Source: Chthonomonadales bacterium
GTDB lineage: Bacteria; Armatimonadota; Chthonomonadetes; Chthonomonadales; CAJBBX01
Assembly (NCBI GenBank): GCA_027459625.1
Contig: DAIDHP010000020.1
Location: 1 to 64,000 of the forward strand
Length of the DNA: 64,000 nucleotides
Reading direction: 5' to 3'
Under the pieces are notes generated by a model, which was given only the letters and a program-made list of their open reading frames with translations, ran no database searches and was not told the DNA's origin. Within the stretch, counting starts at the first letter, position 1, and each line of letters opens with the position of its first letter. Position numbers and translations under genes: made by a program. This document shows, piece by piece, positions 16,599 to 26,067 of the stretch.

Positions 16599-17733
16599 CG
16601 TTGTCTTCCTCTTCCTCCTCCTCTTGGATTTTTGCGAAGATCATCTTACCGGCGACGGTTTGAAGTACGCTGGTAACCACCACATTCATATGCTCCCCGA
16701 TGTGCTTCCTGCCATCCTCAATCACCACCATGGTGCCGTCATCCAGATACGCCACGCCCTGGTTTTGCTCCTTGCCCTCTTTAATGACCGTAACAGGCAT
16801 ATCCTCTCCGGGCAGCACGACGGGCTTCAGAGCGTTTGCGAGTTCATTAACATTCAGAACAATCACCCCTTGCAACGCCGCCACCTTGTTGAGATTGAAG
16901 TCATTCGTGATGATATCCCCGTTCATCTCCTTGGCGAGCGAGACCAGTCTCGCATCCACCTCCTCCACGGGGGCTCCGGCAGTCTCAATGAGATGATCGT
17001 AAGAACGCACGATCAGAGGAAGTTCCTTTTGCATTCCGTTGAGAATGTCCAGACCGCGACGCCCTCTTGCGCGTTTGAGGGAATCGGATGAATCGGCTAT
17101 ATGTTGCAATTCGTCCAGCACAAAACCGGGTATGTATATCGGACCAGAGACAAATCCCGTGCGACATACATCCGAAATCCTTCCATCTATGATAACGTTA
17201 GTATCAAGGATTTTAAAGCGTTCCATCGCTATATCGTTGTTTTGTGAAGGATGGTCTAGAGACACGGAGCTAACAAACTTGAACTCATCCTTAAGACTCA
17301 TCATTCCACGAACGCCAAGATAGACCGATGCGAAGAGTATTAATATTGCGCAGGGTAATCCCAAAAGTGGAATCTGAAGCAGGAGGAGGAAGAATGGCAG
17401 GGAAGTGATTACACCCAAAAGCAATCCCATCGCCACGGCTATCTTTTCACGGGTGGACATTTTTTCGAACACCGCGCCCGTGTTAATTACAGATTGAGCG
17501 AGCCTGGGACCGAAAATGGTTCCGAGAAGAACTCCTAAAATAAAGAACGCTATGACTAAAAACGAGTTGTAGGTTGAATTGAAAACAAGATCCCGGAAAG
17601 CCTGCGGTAGTCGATCGTGAAAGTTGGCGCCATTAACCCAACCTCTGATATTCAATCCGAGAGCCATTAGTAATCCGCCTAGAACCAAAGCGAATACCGT
17701 GCTGAAAAGTTGTTTGAAGCTTCTTATAGTCAC
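16549..17733 (-). CDS. PIN and TRAM domain membrane protein (YacL-like)
   Basis: A 394-residue protein with a GTG start (GGAGGTGG 11 nt upstream). About four membrane segments occupy the first 150 residues ([72 protein letters not shown]). A PIN nuclease domain is at about 175-300, with acidic residues in [39 protein letters not shown] domain at about 315-375 ([20 protein letters not shown]) is followed by a Glu-rich tail. This is the YacL/PilT-like family common in Firmicutes and cyanobacteria, presumed RNA-binding and possibly RNA-cleaving; its physiological target is unknown. Confidence 0.88.
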   Translation of the reverse strand: MTIRSFKQLFSTVFALVLGGLLMALGLNIRGWVNGANFHDRLPQAFRDLVFNSTYNSFLVIAFFILGVLLGTIFGPRLAQSVINTGAVFEKMSTREKIAVAMGLLLGVITSLPFFLLLLQIPLLGLPCAILILFASVYLGVRGMMSLKDEFKFVSSVSLDHPSQNNDIAMERFKILDTNVIIDGRISDVCRTGFVSGPIYIPGFVLDELQHIADSSDSLKRARGRRGLDILNGMQKELPLIVRSYDHLIETAGAPVEEVDARLVSLAKEMNGDIITNDFNLNKVAALQGVIVLNVNELANALKPVVLPGEDMPVTVIKEGKEQNQGVAYLDDGTMVVIEDGRKHIGEHMNVVVTSVLQTVAGKMIFAKIQEEEEEEDNDGGSRNSGGRTRFKVR

Positions 17734-18158
17734 TTTATTTTTCCACCTCCATATACTCCTTTGAGATAAATGCGAAATTCAACCGGATGAGCGGAGATAG
17801 AACATAATTCTCGTCAAATAAAGCCGATGAAAATGAATTTAGCAAATACCTATAAACAAAATTTATGCAACTAATAACACGTAGATTGAAAAAAATAACA
17901 ATGGAATCTTTTGATAAGCTCCTGAAGCGTAATCTAAGATTCAAAGTGTGATATTGGTTAATATATGTCGCAGCGCAATAGCGAATTGCAACGAAACCGT
18001 TGATTTCACACTGCGCTCATGGGTCTAAAAACAGCAAGCAAACAGAGCAAATAACTTTTATACACGCAATTGAAAAACCGGATTTGATGTGTTTCCGTTC
18101 GGTTGAAACGAGTTATCCCAGTCACACACCACGTATTTTGCTGTTATCCATACTTTAT
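17734..18158. other. Intergenic, A+T-rich, no gene supported
   Basis: This 425-nt stretch lies upstream of the PIN-TRAM gene and downstream of the transglutaminase gene, both on the minus strand. It holds the GGAGG site for the PIN-TRAM start (about 17745-17750). A 69-codon minus-strand frame (17735-17944) has atypical composition and no ribosome site. I see no hairpin with a T-run and no convincing promoter. Confidence 0.5.
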
Positions 18159-19652
18159 TTAGTCGGCTTCCAACACCTTCACTTTAATGCGTCCAATCAT
18201 TCCGCTAACACCATACATATCGGTAACCTCTCCTTGCGCCAGTTTTACATGGGTGGCGTCCACGAAGGAGTTTGGAAGTGTGGCGTCCATCGGCACCCAC
18301 TTGCCAACCCAACTTTCAGCCCATGCGTGATAGAAAAATCTGCCGTTTGCGTATACAATACCGCTCACCAACCTTGTGGGGATTCCCGCCGCTCGCGCAA
18401 TTCCGGCATAGAGAGTGGCGTAGTCTCTGCAGACGCCGACGGGATGGTCGAGAATATCCAAGCAAGATCGGGGCACGCCAATACTAGCGTTTGGAGTCAT
18501 ATGAGAGTAAACCCAACTTCGTATACGTTCCGCCACCTCATATGCGTTACTGTCACCGTCTTTTAATTGTGCGGCGAGTTCACGGACTTTCGGAGAATTG
18601 ACTTCCAAATACGCCGCGCTGCGAAGATATGGTTGAAATTGAGTTTCCGAAATCGGTAAATTCACCGATTTTGACGAATCAAATTCCGTTGCATGAATTT
18701 CTATCAGATAGGAACCATCGCTTTGTTTCAACGCTTGCTGTCGCGTGTCGGATTGCGGAATGCTCAAACCTGACAGTCCGGACACCACTAATTTCAGATA
18801 CTTAGCTGTTCGAGGATCCGGGATTTTCAGGTCTGATGCAATGGAGGTTGCCAATGCAAAATCCTTTGGCGGAATGTATCCCGTCTTTGTTTCGGTGGTT
18901 GCATCCTTTACGCTGAATTGCGGCGCAGAAGCGCCTAGTGTCAGGGCATCCTTGGCGGATTCCAAATACATGGTTAATCCGACGGGGGAGTCCGCTTCCA
19001 ATGTGGTTCCATCAGCGGTTTCCCAGGTGGATAGCTCCTCCATGGGGCCTTGACTGAGAACCCGGTAAGCGTTATATGTCTTACCATTCAAAGATACAAC
19101 GGATTCCGACATAATCTGAATATTATATGGGTCCAAGGAGATGGTCAAAGGGTCTATGGCGTAAAGAGTGTATTTTGCTCCTACAGTGTACTGATTTTTT
19201 TGTAGTGGATTGTCACCATCCGTGGCGAATTTCGCTCCTTCGGGGATGTCGAGAGTTTTCACCGTGACGCCATGCCCCGAATTCATCTCGCAGGTGATGG
19301 TGGTTTTGTGAAACACGGCGGTGAGTTGAACTTTGCTGCCGTTGGATTCGATTACAAACTGCTGATAGAGCGGAGTGTCATTTAAATCAGTGTATGAAAG
19401 GGAGTTAGTCTTTTGCGTGGCGTTAACCCCCATGAGATGAATGGTGATATCGCTCACACTCACCACCTTGCGCGCCTTGACACCCTGATATACGGCGGGT
19501 TCTAAACGAACCTCGGTATTCCCCACTTTTGAGCCCATGAGATACACTCCCATCCAACTCGTCGATTCCGCAAGCGAGCAAGAGGAGAGCGCCATAAAGA
19601 GCGCAAGAAAAAAGGAAGCAAAATAAATGGAATATTTCGAAAATCTAAACAT
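18159..19652 (-). CDS. Exported transglutaminase-like protein (putative lipoprotein)
   Basis: A 497-residue protein. I start at ATG 19652 (GGAG 6 nt upstream) and not at 19679. The N-terminal hydrophobic segment ends in ALSSC, a plausible lipobox (Leu-Ser-Ser-Cys). A large beta-rich region (about 35-340) is followed by a transglutaminase-like cysteine-protease-fold domain at about 370-455. There, VGVCRDYATLYAGIARAAGI supplies Cys, FYHAWAESWVGKW supplies His, and WVPMDATLPN supplies Asp. Such domains in exported bacterial proteins are usually peptidases or amide-bond enzymes acting in the envelope. A second transglutaminase protein is at 57332-59371. The substrate is unknown. Confidence 0.8.
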   Translation of the reverse strand: MFRFSKYSIYFASFFLALFMALSSCSLAESTSWMGVYLMGSKVGNTEVRLEPAVYQGVKARKVVSVSDITIHLMGVNATQKTNSLSYTDLNDTPLYQQFVIESNGSKVQLTAVFHKTTITCEMNSGHGVTVKTLDIPEGAKFATDGDNPLQKNQYTVGAKYTLYAIDPLTISLDPYNIQIMSESVVSLNGKTYNAYRVLSQGPMEELSTWETADGTTLEADSPVGLTMYLESAKDALTLGASAPQFSVKDATTETKTGYIPPKDFALATSIASDLKIPDPRTAKYLKLVVSGLSGLSIPQSDTRQQALKQSDGSYLIEIHATEFDSSKSVNLPISETQFQPYLRSAAYLEVNSPKVRELAAQLKDGDSNAYEVAERIRSWVYSHMTPNASIGVPRSCLDILDHPVGVCRDYATLYAGIARAAGIPTRLVSGIVYANGRFFYHAWAESWVGKWVPMDATLPNSFVDATHVKLAQGEVTDMYGVSGMIGRIKVKVLEAD

Positions 19653-19783
19653 CTTACGCTCCAGTTGCATATAACCCATTCCGCCCGCGTTTTTTCGTAG
19701 GCGCTATTTCATTATACCATGCTGGTATCGCTTCCGACGGTTCTGACCTTGGATTCGGAGGACATTGGATGACGACAAAATGA

Positions 19784-20911
19784 TCAATGGGAATTGAGGG
19801 GATGCATCGTCAAATAGGGACTGTTATCGGGAACTCCCAAAGGGAGCAACACATATTGCGTGGTGCGACGCATCGGTTGGTATCCTGCAGCACGGATCGT
19901 GTATTCTAATTCATCAATGGGCATTGTGAACGAACAACCTGCGGAGGATACGACGTTTTCCTCCATCATCGTGGATCCGAAATCATCCACTCCGTAGGAG
20001 AGCGCGATTTGAGCGATCCGGGGACCTTGCGTTACCCATGACGCTTGAATATGGGGAATGTTATCCAGGATAATACGAGAGACAGCCACAGTACGTAAAT
20101 AATCGAACCCGCTTGCCCTTGATCCTTTCAATTCCGTGCCATCTGGTTGGAATGACCATGGAATGAACGCGGTGAAGCCACCTGTCTCGTCCTGCAATTG
20201 ACGGGTGCGCATGAGATGTTCGAGCCGGTCCTCCCAGGTATCGACCGAGCCGTACATCATGGTGATCGTAGTTCGCAATCCGACCTTATGCGCCACTCTC
20301 ATGCATTCGAGCCATTCATCGGCGGTGTCCTTGTATGGAGCGATCTGCTGTCTCACGTGGTCGGTCAATATCTCCGCTCCTCCGCCAGGTATGCTGTCCA
20401 ATCCTGCGTTTTGGAGTCTAAGGATACAATCCTCCAGCGAAAGCCTGCTTATTTTGGCGATATAGATGATTTCCGCAGGAGACAGCGCGTGAAGAATCAC
20501 TCTCCAATCTCCAAAATGAGACTTGATCGCCATAAAAAGGTCTTCAAACCATTCGATTTTAAGCTTTGGATTCAATCCCCCCTGCATTAGGATTTCGATT
20601 CCGCCATTCTCCACCATCTGCCTGATTTTTTCAAGAATAACATCTTTTGGCAGAACGTACCCCTCATCGTTTCCAGGAATGCGATAAAAGGCGCAGAATT
20701 TGCATCGCACCCAACATACGTTCGTATAATTGATATTCCTCCCAACAACATATGTCACACGGTTTTCCGGGTTCCATCTTTTTCGCACGATATCCGCTAG
20801 AGACGCGAGTTCGGGGAGATTATGGTGATGAAACAGGACTCGGCCGTCTTCCCATGTCAACCTTTCTCCATTACGCACTTTTTCTGCGATTAAATCGAAT
20901 TCCTGATCCAT
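19784..20911 (-). CDS. mqnC: Cyclic dehypoxanthinyl futalosine synthase
   Basis: A 375-residue radical SAM enzyme of the futalosine menaquinone pathway, cyclising dehypoxanthinyl futalosine. The cluster motif is CWVRCKFC (CxxxCxxC) after GRNINYTNV. LMQGGLNPKL, DSIPGGGAEIL, TMMYGSVDTWEDRLEHL and AFIPWSFQPDGTEL are family signatures, and the C-terminal RRTTQYVLL is characteristic of MqnC rather than MqnE. It starts 3 nt after the mqnE stop, so the two radical SAM genes form an operon in the order mqnE-mqnC. An mqnD-like gene lies separately at 11408-12244. Confidence 0.92.
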   Translation of the reverse strand: MDQEFDLIAEKVRNGERLTWEDGRVLFHHHNLPELASLADIVRKRWNPENRVTYVVGRNINYTNVCWVRCKFCAFYRIPGNDEGYVLPKDVILEKIRQMVENGGIEILMQGGLNPKLKIEWFEDLFMAIKSHFGDWRVILHALSPAEIIYIAKISRLSLEDCILRLQNAGLDSIPGGGAEILTDHVRQQIAPYKDTADEWLECMRVAHKVGLRTTITMMYGSVDTWEDRLEHLMRTRQLQDETGGFTAFIPWSFQPDGTELKGSRASGFDYLRTVAVSRIILDNIPHIQASWVTQGPRIAQIALSYGVDDFGSTMMEENVVSSAGCSFTMPIDELEYTIRAAGYQPMRRTTQYVLLPLGVPDNSPYLTMHPLNSH

Positions 20912-20914
20912 GCC

Positions 20915-22039
20915 TTACGATTCCTTGCTCACGATTTGATAAAAACTATCCCTCTCAATAGGCGTTCTTCCCGCCTCTCGAATCATGGAGATGAGTTGGG
21001 GTCTAGTGAGAATCTGACGTTTTTGTCCGATATGCCCTTCGGGGTAGGTGATCTCATATTCATGAACCGTGCCGTCTATATCATCCGCTCCATACCAGAG
21101 GGATATCTGGGACACGGCAGCGGTGTTCATGATCCAGAAGGATTTGATATGAGGAAAGTTATCCAAAGCCAGACGGCTTACCGCAATGATCCGCAGATCG
21201 TCATCGCCTGTCGGGGCGGATAAATGATCCCAGTAGGTGCCTTCTGGATGAAAGGATAGGGGAGTGAATGCGAGAAAATGCCCGGTTTCATCCTGTAGCT
21301 TTCTGAGGCGAACAAGATGCTCCGCTCTCTCTTCTATCGTCTCTACATGTCCATAAAGCATCGTGGAATACTGTGGCAAACCCGCTTTGGCAATCTCACG
21401 CGCCACGTCCTCCCATTCATTTGGGCCAATCTTTCTCGGATGCGCCAAGTCATGAACGCGATCGGATAAAACCTCGGCGCCGCCTCCGGGAACCGAATCC
21501 AGCCCTGCATCCTTGAGCGCGATCAGCGTGTCCTTAATGCTCATATCCGCTACGCGCGCGATTTCGACGATCTCCACCGCAGTGAAAGCTTTGATATGAA
21601 CCTCAGGACGCACTCTTTTCACAGTTCGCAGTAAATCCAAATAGTAGGTGAAAGGTAGTTTGGGATTGATGCCTCCGACTATATGAACTTCCGTTATTGG
21701 AACATTCATATGGTTTTGAATGGCATTCTCCACGTCCACCATGGACATCAGATAGGGCGTTGGACCGCCATCCTTCGGATTCTTAGCGAAAAAGCAAAAT
21801 TGACAGTGCTTGTTGCAGATATTCGTATAGTTGATATGTTGGTTGCGAATATAATAGGTGTTGGTTTGGTGCATTCTCTCACGCACCGTATTCGCAAGAT
21901 ACCCCACCACATTCAGGTCGGGGGACAGGAAAAGGTCAACAACATCTTCGTACGATAGCCTCTCAGCGGACAATACCTTTTCCGCTATGCGCCAAAGACT
22001 TGAACCCTTTAAGGAATGAAGAATATGCTGCTGTTCCAT
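20915..22039 (-). CDS. mqnE: Aminofutalosine synthase
   Basis: A 374-residue radical SAM enzyme that joins 3-[(1-carboxyvinyl)oxy]benzoate and S-adenosylmethionine to give aminofutalosine. CNKHCQFCFFA (CxxxCxxC) follows NQHINYTNI. EVHIVGGINPKLP, DSVPGGGAEVLSDRVH, TMLYGHVETIEERAEHL and AFTPLSFHPEGT are the MqnE signatures. The frame is open back to a TTG at 22111, but the family N-terminus (LWRIAEKVLSAERLSYED) fits ATG 22039, or 22048; neither has a good ribosome site, so the start is uncertain. Translationally close to mqnC (3-nt gap). Confidence 0.92.
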   Translation of the reverse strand: MEQQHILHSLKGSSLWRIAEKVLSAERLSYEDVVDLFLSPDLNVVGYLANTVRERMHQTNTYYIRNQHINYTNICNKHCQFCFFAKNPKDGGPTPYLMSMVDVENAIQNHMNVPITEVHIVGGINPKLPFTYYLDLLRTVKRVRPEVHIKAFTAVEIVEIARVADMSIKDTLIALKDAGLDSVPGGGAEVLSDRVHDLAHPRKIGPNEWEDVAREIAKAGLPQYSTMLYGHVETIEERAEHLVRLRKLQDETGHFLAFTPLSFHPEGTYWDHLSAPTGDDDLRIIAVSRLALDNFPHIKSFWIMNTAAVSQISLWYGADDIDGTVHEYEITYPEGHIGQKRQILTRPQLISMIREAGRTPIERDSFYQIVSKES

Positions 22040-22194
22040 GATTGGCATAACTGAAATACCCAAGGTAACTGCAAAAATCATCAAAATAGCGGATTTAATC
22101 ACACATATCAAGCAAAAAGCGTTTTTGCGATTACCATACCCGTTGTATAGTTCATTCGTTCAAAGTATACCTTACGTATTGCGGAAAATATGTT

Positions 22195-22223
22195 TTCAAA
22201 CTAAATATTACCGCATGTATACT
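22195..22223 (+). promoter_or_regulatory. Possible sigma-70 promoter for the D-aminoacylase gene
   Basis: TTCAAA (22195-22200, 4 of 6 to consensus) and TATACT (22218-22223) are 17 nt apart, in the divergent region between mqnE and the D-aminoacylase gene. It would give a leader of nearly 190 nt that includes the large stem-loop at 22319-22358. The rest of 22040-22414 shows nothing else that I can name. Confidence 0.35.
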
Positions 22224-22318
22224 AATTAAATGGATTGAAACAACCGCTCGTCTTCATATTCGTTGAAGAAGCACATCCATTCTGACGCCGATGTGAGATG
22301 CATATGAAATGAAGCCGA

Positions 22319-22358
22319 AAGCGTTCATTCGATTGGGCTCTTTCAATCGAGAACGCTT
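22319..22358 (+). promoter_or_regulatory. 15-bp stem-loop in the leader of the D-aminoacylase gene
   Basis: AAGCGTTC (22319-22326) pairs with GAACGCTT (22351-22358) and, inside it after a 2-nt bulge (AT), TCGATTG (22329-22335) pairs with CAATCGA (22344-22350), leaving an 8-nt loop. No T-run follows, so it is not a normal intrinsic terminator. It lies 57 nt before the start codon and may be a regulatory leader structure or an operator. Confidence 0.45.
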
Positions 22359-22414
22359 AGGGTGTAAAATGCGTAAGGAATGATACCACGCGAGCTAAAT
22401 GACAGGGAGAATGT

Positions 22415-24046
22415 ATGGAAAAGGATTTGCAAGTTAACAATCAGTATGATCTTATCATTCGAGGCGGGTCGGTTTATGACGGGACCGGTACGGAACCGCG
22501 GAATGTGGATATAGCAATTACAGGCGAGACAATCGCAAAAATTGGCGACTTAACCGACGCTCATTCATCCATCGATATTGATGCATCCGATCTTCGCGTA
22601 GCTCCGGGTTTCATTGACATCCACACTCATTCCGACATCTCCGCCTTATTCAATCCCAAGATGGAAAGCATGGTTTCCCAGGGTGTGACCACTCAGGTTA
22701 CGGGGAATTGTGGGTTAAGCCTCGCCTTGGCGACACGTGATGAGCGTTTTTTCTTCGAAAAAAGGTGGTTGAGACAGTTTGGAGTTAGCATCACTTGGGA
22801 TTCCCTGGATGAGAACCTACGTTTGGTTGAGGAGAACGGAATCGCCACCAACTACTTAACCCTCGTCGGACAGGGGACGTTACGTAAAAGAGTTATGGGG
22901 CAGGACAATAGACCGCCAAACGCCAAAGAGATGCAAACGATGAAAACTCACCTCTTTCATGCAATGGAGGAGGGGGCGTGGGGGATGTCCACAGGTTTGG
23001 AATATACGCCTTCGAGTTACGCGGACGTTGCTGAATTAGCGGAACTGAGCGAAGTGGTGGCACATCGGAACGGCCTCTACGCCAGTCACCTTCGCAATGA
23101 GGGGGATACTCTTATCGAATCCGTGTCGGAGGCGTTGGAGATCGGGGCGAGAGCGCATATACCAGTGCAAATATCTCATCATAAGTCTGAAGGGCGCAGG
23201 AATTGGGGCAAAGTGAAAACCACGTTGGAAATGATTTCGAAAGCTCGAAGCAATGGAGTGGATGTGCAGTTGGACCAATATCCCTACACGGCGTTTCAGA
23301 CTTCCATGAGTGTTCAATTTCTTCCGACTTGGGCGAATGTGGGAGATAATGACGCGGTACTGGCAAGGCTCACCTCGCCTGAGACACGACAGAGCATACT
23401 GGATGACATACGCCGTAATCACCCCGAATGGGACGACCTAGGTGAAAATTCCGTTTGGGACGGCGTCGAGATCGCCATGGCGCGAACCCATAGGAGGTTG
23501 CAAGGGAGGACCATTGGAGAGTTGGCGCGTCAATCGGGCGCCAATCCCATCGAATACGCTTTGGACTTGATCACAGAGGAGCGCAATTTCATTAGCGCCA
23601 TCAATTTTGCCATCAATGAAGAGGATATCGCTTTGGTTTTACAATACCCATGCACCATGATCGGTTCGGATGCGGTTGGGGCGTCGCCTGAAGGCAAAAT
23701 GGGCGAGGACCATGTGCACCCTCGATGCTACGGAACATTCCCTCGCGTACTTGGCAGATATGTGCGGGAAAACAACGTGATATCCGAATCCGCAGCCATT
23801 GTCAAGATGACATCGCTCCCCGCAAGCAGACTGGGAATCAATAAGCGCGGTGAATTGAAAGAAGGGTATTATGCGGATATCGTGATTTATGATCCGAAAA
23901 CCATCATCGATAAGGCCACTTACCGCGATCCGCACAAATTCGCTGGCGGGGTGGTAACGACAATCGTAAATGGAGGGGTCGTATGGAAAAACGGGGCTCA
24001 TACGGAAAGACTGCCCGGGATGGTTCTCCGAAAAAACCGTCAATGA
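22415..24046 (+). CDS. N-acyl-D-amino-acid deacylase (D-aminoacylase), amidohydrolase family
   Basis: A 543-residue zinc amidohydrolase that releases D-amino acids from N-acyl forms. Signatures are DLIIRGGSVYDGTGTEP, the metal-site APGFIDIHTHSD, SMVSQGVTTQVTGNCG (the Cys of this family), MSTGLEYTPSSYADVAEL, YASHLRNEGD (metal His), VQISHHKSEGRRNWG, MIGSDAVGASPEGKMGEDHV and HPRCYGTFPRVLGRYVRE. It opens with a polar extension (MEKDLQVNN) and has no signal peptide, so it is cytoplasmic. It likely recycles D-amino-acid-containing material such as peptidoglycan or dietary D-amino acids. It is monocistronic and its 3' end overlaps that of the convergent gene at 24040 by 7 nt. Confidence 0.92.
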   Translation: MEKDLQVNNQYDLIIRGGSVYDGTGTEPRNVDIAITGETIAKIGDLTDAHSSIDIDASDLRVAPGFIDIHTHSDISALFNPKMESMVSQGVTTQVTGNCGLSLALATRDERFFFEKRWLRQFGVSITWDSLDENLRLVEENGIATNYLTLVGQGTLRKRVMGQDNRPPNAKEMQTMKTHLFHAMEEGAWGMSTGLEYTPSSYADVAELAELSEVVAHRNGLYASHLRNEGDTLIESVSEALEIGARAHIPVQISHHKSEGRRNWGKVKTTLEMISKARSNGVDVQLDQYPYTAFQTSMSVQFLPTWANVGDNDAVLARLTSPETRQSILDDIRRNHPEWDDLGENSVWDGVEIAMARTHRRLQGRTIGELARQSGANPIEYALDLITEERNFISAINFAINEEDIALVLQYPCTMIGSDAVGASPEGKMGEDHVHPRCYGTFPRVLGRYVRENNVISESAAIVKMTSLPASRLGINKRGELKEGYYADIVIYDPKTIIDKATYRDPHKFAGGVVTTIVNGGVVWKNGAHTERLPGMVLRKNRQ

Positions 24047-26067
24047 TTCGGCATGCGATCATGCGGCGACCATAAAAGGTAAATTCCTCCCGATATAAAG
24101 ACAGACAATATGAATATTGCCGCAACCACTCCCGAATCATTGAAAATGAGAGCAACCAGGGAGCCATAGCCTACAGCGGGCAACGCGGAGTGGAATTGGG
24201 GATGAGATTTTCTGAGGCTCGATACCATTTGTTGAATATCCCTTTTTTTCACCATCCAAGCCAACACGAGACCAACATACGTCGCGATCATTCCCGGTGA
24301 TGCGCTTAGCCTGATGTTCATCATCACCTTTCGCAGGATAATCTCCGCAAAGTATCCATATCCCCGAGCGTGAAGGGATTCCAACGCGGCGCCGATATGG
24401 CTGACGTGATGCGGAAAAAGATATTTTTCCATCATTCCGATGGCGAAAATAAGGATCACACCCAAACACAGTAATATTACAATGGTTTTCCATCGTAACT
24501 GACGCTCTTTCAAAGAAAACAGCGCCACCCCGTAAGCGACGAAACAGACCAAAGCGGCACCCGCCTTCGCACCGAGAGGAGGCGCTACCAAGATTAAGGT
24601 GCAGAGACAAAAAATGCAAAAGGCAAGCCATGTGGGAGGACGAATCAGGAACACCCCAAGCAGGGACATTCCTATGAAGAACCCCATGAACTCATTCCCT
24701 ATACCATAAAAACGGATTCCAGTTAGTTGGTATCCAGAAATCAAAGCGAATTTGACCATTGTTTGACCGGTAAAGCTGTCAAGCGCTAACACGCCAACGG
24801 TGAGGAGCGCAAGGATCGATAGTGCGATCTCACTGGTTTGAGTTTGGGTTTTACCGAGGAGGAGAAGTTTTGATGTTAGGGTGACCGCCAAGCCAATCAA
24901 CGCCATGATCCCGAAAAGGGTGCATATATATCCTTGGACATTAATTATATCGCCTTTCCGTAAATCCTCTGCTATCAATAACATCGACACCGGCATGGTC
25001 ATCATACACAATATTCCAAACCGCCAGAACCCGAGCGAGTGACTTCTTTTTCTCTCCGCGTAAATTCCTGCAAAAGCAAAGACCGAAACCGCCACTCCAA
25101 GCAACGCACCTCCAGGTATCAGAGCGCGTTGGTTCAAGGCGATTGCATGATCCAGCTTGGACACATCCTCGAAAGGATGAGCGTCCGAATCGGAATGTAT
25201 GGGATGTCCCGTAAAAAAAGGATTGATTTTTTCCCCGAGAATCCTTTGGATCGTTGGAGCGATATCCAAATTTGAGATCAATCCGGGAGTTCGAGTGGTG
25301 ATCGAGCTAGCCTCGCCGGATGTGTATGATCCCCCGGAGATAATCATTAGAGGAAGGCGGTCCCACACCCCTCTGCTATTGTATGAAGGTATCGGGGATA
25401 TTAACATCGTCACCACATTCTTGGAGGAACTTGCGATTAATCGATTCAAGAAAAGATCAAGGGATGAGAGGATCGTATTGATGTCGTTGGGATCATGAAA
25501 TCCATGCGCCATGGGGATTAAATGGCATGGTATTGTTTGACCGCCGTAATTTCCATCACCGGACAGCAGTTTTGCAAGGGCAATTGAATAATCATCCGTC
25601 CACGAATATATTTCAAATCTGGATTGATCATGCGCCCGAAGGATCATTTCCGGTATGGATCGATGATTTTGCTGATCGTAAGTGGACATATCGTAAAGGA
25701 TTTGACTCTTAAGTGAATGAACATTCAGGGATACGCCTTTTAACGATTTAGGAGAGTGATACAATTCAATCGCCTCTCCGTAATCAGTGGATGCTATCGC
25801 CGAAAGTGGATTATAATGCGGTGTGGATGCATAACTAACCAATCCAACCGTGCCATTACGAGCTAATCCGAGGATGTCAGGGTACATCTGAGTGGCTAGG
25901 ATATCCGTCGAAAGATCAGGGCAAATGATTAGACGAATGCTGCTCGCAGGCTCTATTGACGCATTTCCCTGGGTTAATGAAGCGATTACGCATGCAATGA
26001 TTAAAAATATGATAAACAATATACGATTGCAACAGATTTTAAACGTCTTAAGCGGAAATCGCCTCAT
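24040..26067 (-). CDS. Polytopic membrane protein with extracytoplasmic alkaline-phosphatase-like domain
   Basis: A 675-residue protein. One N-terminal membrane segment (FIIFLIIACVIASLT) is followed by about 270 residues outside the cytoplasm resembling the alkaline phosphatase/sulfatase superfamily in its later motifs (LPLMIISGGSYTSGE, NLDIAPTIQRILG and the short HPI), and then about ten membrane segments (about 315-670). The early metal motifs of active phosphatases are not evident to me, so it may be a transporter or ligase-associated fold and not a hydrolase. Its ATG overlaps the recN stop (ATGA), indicating translational coupling. Related proteins of this plan occur in Firmicutes and Actinobacteria without known function. 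Confidence 0.65.
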   Translation of the reverse strand: MRRFPLKTFKICCNRILFIIFLIIACVIASLTQGNASIEPASSIRLIICPDLSTDILATQMYPDILGLARNGTVGLVSYASTPHYNPLSAIASTDYGEAIELYHSPKSLKGVSLNVHSLKSQILYDMSTYDQQNHRSIPEMILRAHDQSRFEIYSWTDDYSIALAKLLSGDGNYGGQTIPCHLIPMAHGFHDPNDINTILSSLDLFLNRLIASSSKNVVTMLISPIPSYNSRGVWDRLPLMIISGGSYTSGEASSITTRTPGLISNLDIAPTIQRILGEKINPFFTGHPIHSDSDAHPFEDVSKLDHAIALNQRALIPGGALLGVAVSVFAFAGIYAERKRSHSLGFWRFGILCMMTMPVSMLLIAEDLRKGDIINVQGYICTLFGIMALIGLAVTLTSKLLLLGKTQTQTSEIALSILALLTVGVLALDSFTGQTMVKFALISGYQLTGIRFYGIGNEFMGFFIGMSLLGVFLIRPPTWLAFCIFCLCTLILVAPPLGAKAGAALVCFVAYGVALFSLKERQLRWKTIVILLCLGVILIFAIGMMEKYLFPHHVSHIGAALESLHARGYGYFAEIILRKVMMNIRLSASPGMIATYVGLVLAWMVKKRDIQQMVSSLRKSHPQFHSALPAVGYGSLVALIFNDSGVVAAIFILSVFISGGIYLLWSPHDRMPNH

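Noticed and set aside
17735-17944. 69-codon minus-strand frame
   Set aside because: Phe/Leu/Arg-rich composition unlike its neighbours and no ribosome site.
22040-22111. mqnE start at TTG 22111
   Set aside because: The extra N-terminal residues are a hydrophobic stretch not found in the family, and no ribosome site is present.
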